Part shown: one piece after another, positions 8,958 through 10,176 of the stretch
Numbering within the stretch: the stretch's first letter is position 1
Layout: each line of letters begins with the position of its first letter
NCBI GenBank assembly: GCA_023424585.1
Contig: JAFADT010000746.1
Location: forward strand, 1-10,176
Reading direction: 5' to 3'
DNA: 10,176 bases
Source: Pseudomonadota bacterium
Lineage (GTDB): Bacteria; Myxococcota; Myxococcia; Myxococcales; Myxococcaceae
Made by a program: the position numbers and the translations under genes
Notes under the pieces: generated by a model
Databases searched by the model: none
Told to the model about the DNA's origin: nothing
The model's input: only the letters and a program-made list of their open reading frames with translations

Positions 8958-8980
8958 CTTCCAACTTCCAATGTGTGGAA
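8958..8980. promoter_or_regulatory. TTCCA repeat cluster in divergent intergenic region
   Basis: A tandem CTTCCAA-CTTCCAA (8958-8964 and 8965-8971) is followed by TGGAA (8976-8980), which forms a dyad TTCCA-N5-TGGAA with the second copy. It lies between the kinase gene and the serine hydrolase gene, in a stretch with more A and T than its surroundings, and could be an operator. If the kinase used the GTG at 9043, this would be coding sequence. Confidence 0.35.
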
Positions 8981-9094
8981 CGCTCCGGAGTGGTGGGCCT
9001 CTTCCGCCGGATTCGGGCGGCTGTCGGGCGGGCCTCTCCTCACCTACGCGGGATCCGACGGGTCGTCAGTCGGACCCCTACTCCGAGGCGCCTC

Positions 9095-10176
9095 ATGTTC
9101 CTGAACCACTGCAAGCTGACCTTCCTGGGGCTGCTTGCCGGCCTCTTCGTATCGCTGCCCGCGCGCGCGGAGGACGGAGTCCGGGAGCGGATCCGGCGGT
9201 TCGTCGCGGATACGCACTTCAACGGCGTCGCCCTCGTGGGCAAGGGCGCGCGGGCCGAGTACGTGGAGGCGTTCGGCGTCAGGGACGCTGACGCGAAGAA
9301 GCCGCTCCAGCGGAACAGCCGCTTCTTCGTGGGCTCCGTGAGCAAGTGGCTCACGTCCATCGTCGTCCTGCGGCTGGTGGACGCGGGGAAGCTCTCACTC
9401 GACGAGCCCATCCTCACGTACCTGCCGGAGTACCGCGCGGACACGGGGAAGCAGCTCACCCTGCGCCACCTGATCAGCCATGGCAGCGGCCTGCCCAATG
9501 GACTCATGGACGCAGCCAGGAAGGACCCCAGCATCGAGCGTGAGACGCGCTCCCCGGCTGAAGCCGTGACCCGGTACGCGAGCGGCGACCTGGTGTTCAC
9601 GCCGGGCACGCGCTTCGACTACAACATCACCAACTGGATCCTCGTGCAGGCCATCCTGGAGCGCGTCTCCGGGCAGCCCTACGCACAGCTTGCACAGCGG
9701 CTCGTGTTCAAGCCCTTGCGCATGGCGGACAGCGGAATCTCGGCGGGCGAAGCAGGGGGCGTCCCGAACCTGGCCCTGGGCTATCGCTCCCTGGAGCCCA
9801 GGGTGGAGCGTCGCGTGTACACGCTCCCGAACTACCTCGTGACCGCGGGAGGCTTCTACAGCACCGCTGACGACATGCTCCGCCTGAACCACGGCGTGCT
9901 GTCGGGAAAGCTCTTGTCGCCCGCGTCCAGGAAGGCGCTGCTCACCATCGAGCGCCCCGAGTCCAACTACGCGCTCGGCGGCCGCGTCCAGACCTTCGAG
10001 GCCGCCCGCTCCGTCGCGACGAACGATGGGACCTGCGGCGCCTATCGCACCGTCACCTGGCGGGTCCTGGATGACGGCAGGACCGTCATCCTCCTGAGCA
10101 GCCTCCGGCCAGATGACGAAAAGCTCTTCGCCTTCACCGAAGCGCTCCTGGGTCTCCAGCGCGCTCAAGAAGACAA
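9095..10176 (+). CDS. Secreted beta-lactamase-family serine hydrolase, 3'-truncated by window edge
   Basis: A class C beta-lactamase/penicillin-binding-protein fold hydrolase (Pfam Beta-lactamase type), acting outside the cytoplasm on a beta-lactam, peptide or ester; the substrate is unknown. The frame runs without a stop from the ATG at 9095 to base 10176 (360 codons), so the C-terminus is missing. GAGG lies 6 bases before the ATG. Residues 1-25 are a signal peptide ending ARA, then Glu-Asp. The catalytic SxxK is Ser81-Val-Ser-Lys84 in VGSVSKWLTS; LISHGSGLP (126-134) is the usual LLxHTSGLP; the second motif reads DYNITNW (175-181), where Tyr176 is kept but Asn does not sit at the usual YxN place; the third region is probably NDGTCGAY (310-317) in place of HxG. 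Lone members are often esterases or D-aminopeptidases, not resistance enzymes. It is divergent from the kinase gene. Confidence 0.88.
   Translation, partial: MFLNHCKLTFLGLLAGLFVSLPARAEDGVRERIRRFVADTHFNGVALVGKGARAEYVEAFGVRDADAKKPLQRNSRFFVGSVSKWLTSIVVLRLVDAGKLSLDEPILTYLPEYRADTGKQLTLRHLISHGSGLPNGLMDAARKDPSIERETRSPAEAVTRYASGDLVFTPGTRFDYNITNWILVQAILERVSGQPYAQLAQRLVFKPLRMADSGISAGEAGGVPNLALGYRSLEPRVERRVYTLPNYLVTAGGFYSTADDMLRLNHGVLSGKLLSPASRKALLTIERPESNYALGGRVQTFEAARSVATNDGTCGAYRTVTWRVLDDGRTVILLSSLRPDDEKLFAFTEALLGLQRAQED

Noticed and set aside
9040..9609. Minus-strand open frame of 189 codons over the start of the serine hydrolase
   Set aside because: Ser/Arg-rich shadow of the real gene; no ribosome site or domain.
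9395..10168. Minus-strand open frame of 257 codons at the right edge
   Set aside because: It overlaps the serine hydrolase frame, which has a signal peptide, an SxxK motif and typical codon use. The minus frame shows no motif.

Overview
The window is a very GC-rich, gene-dense stretch of bacterial chromosome. The codon use, the protein families and their mix (an N-terminal zinc-ribbon, single-pass TPR protein; an orphan receiver/histidine-kinase hybrid; several exported enzymes) point to a myxobacterium, most likely of the Myxococcus/Corallococcus group. This assignment is inferred from general features, not from a database match. No tRNA, rRNA, insertion sequence, CRISPR array or prophage gene was seen.

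Layout. At the left edge is the 3' part of a secreted NlpC/P60-type cysteine peptidase (+), cut off by the window start. It converges on a membrane GT2 glycosyltransferase (-), and a long interrupted hairpin lies between them. To the right, on the minus strand and transcribed leftwards, is a tight cluster: lysC (aspartate kinase) -> a ComEA-like helix-hairpin-helix protein overlapping the lysC stop -> a 664-residue zinc-ribbon/TM/TPR protein starting 9 bases after the ComEA stop. After a 155-base gap the GT2 gene follows in the same direction. Divergent from lysC is hutH (histidine ammonia-lyase, +), complete and with no other hut genes in view. It converges on a soluble receiver-histidine kinase hybrid (-), with a perfect 10-bp hairpin between them. 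Divergent from the kinase is a secreted beta-lactamase-fold serine hydrolase (+). Its frame is open to the right edge of the window, so its 3' end is missing.

How the genes fit together. lysC supplies aspartyl phosphate for lysine, threonine, methionine and diaminopimelate synthesis and appears to carry a second, internal translation start for a free regulatory subunit. The two genes behind it seem co-transcribed and translationally coupled, but have no obvious metabolic link to it. hutH starts histidine breakdown. The kinase and the serine hydrolase share a short intergenic region with a repeated TTCCA element, so common control is possible.

The observations most worth following are the internal lysC start, the TRAFGAV repeats in the zinc-ribbon protein, the probable CTG start that restores a signal peptide to the ComEA-like protein, the calcium-loop-like motif beside the catalytic His of the NlpC/P60 protein, and the TTCCA cluster. 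I found no clear multi-gene novel system.
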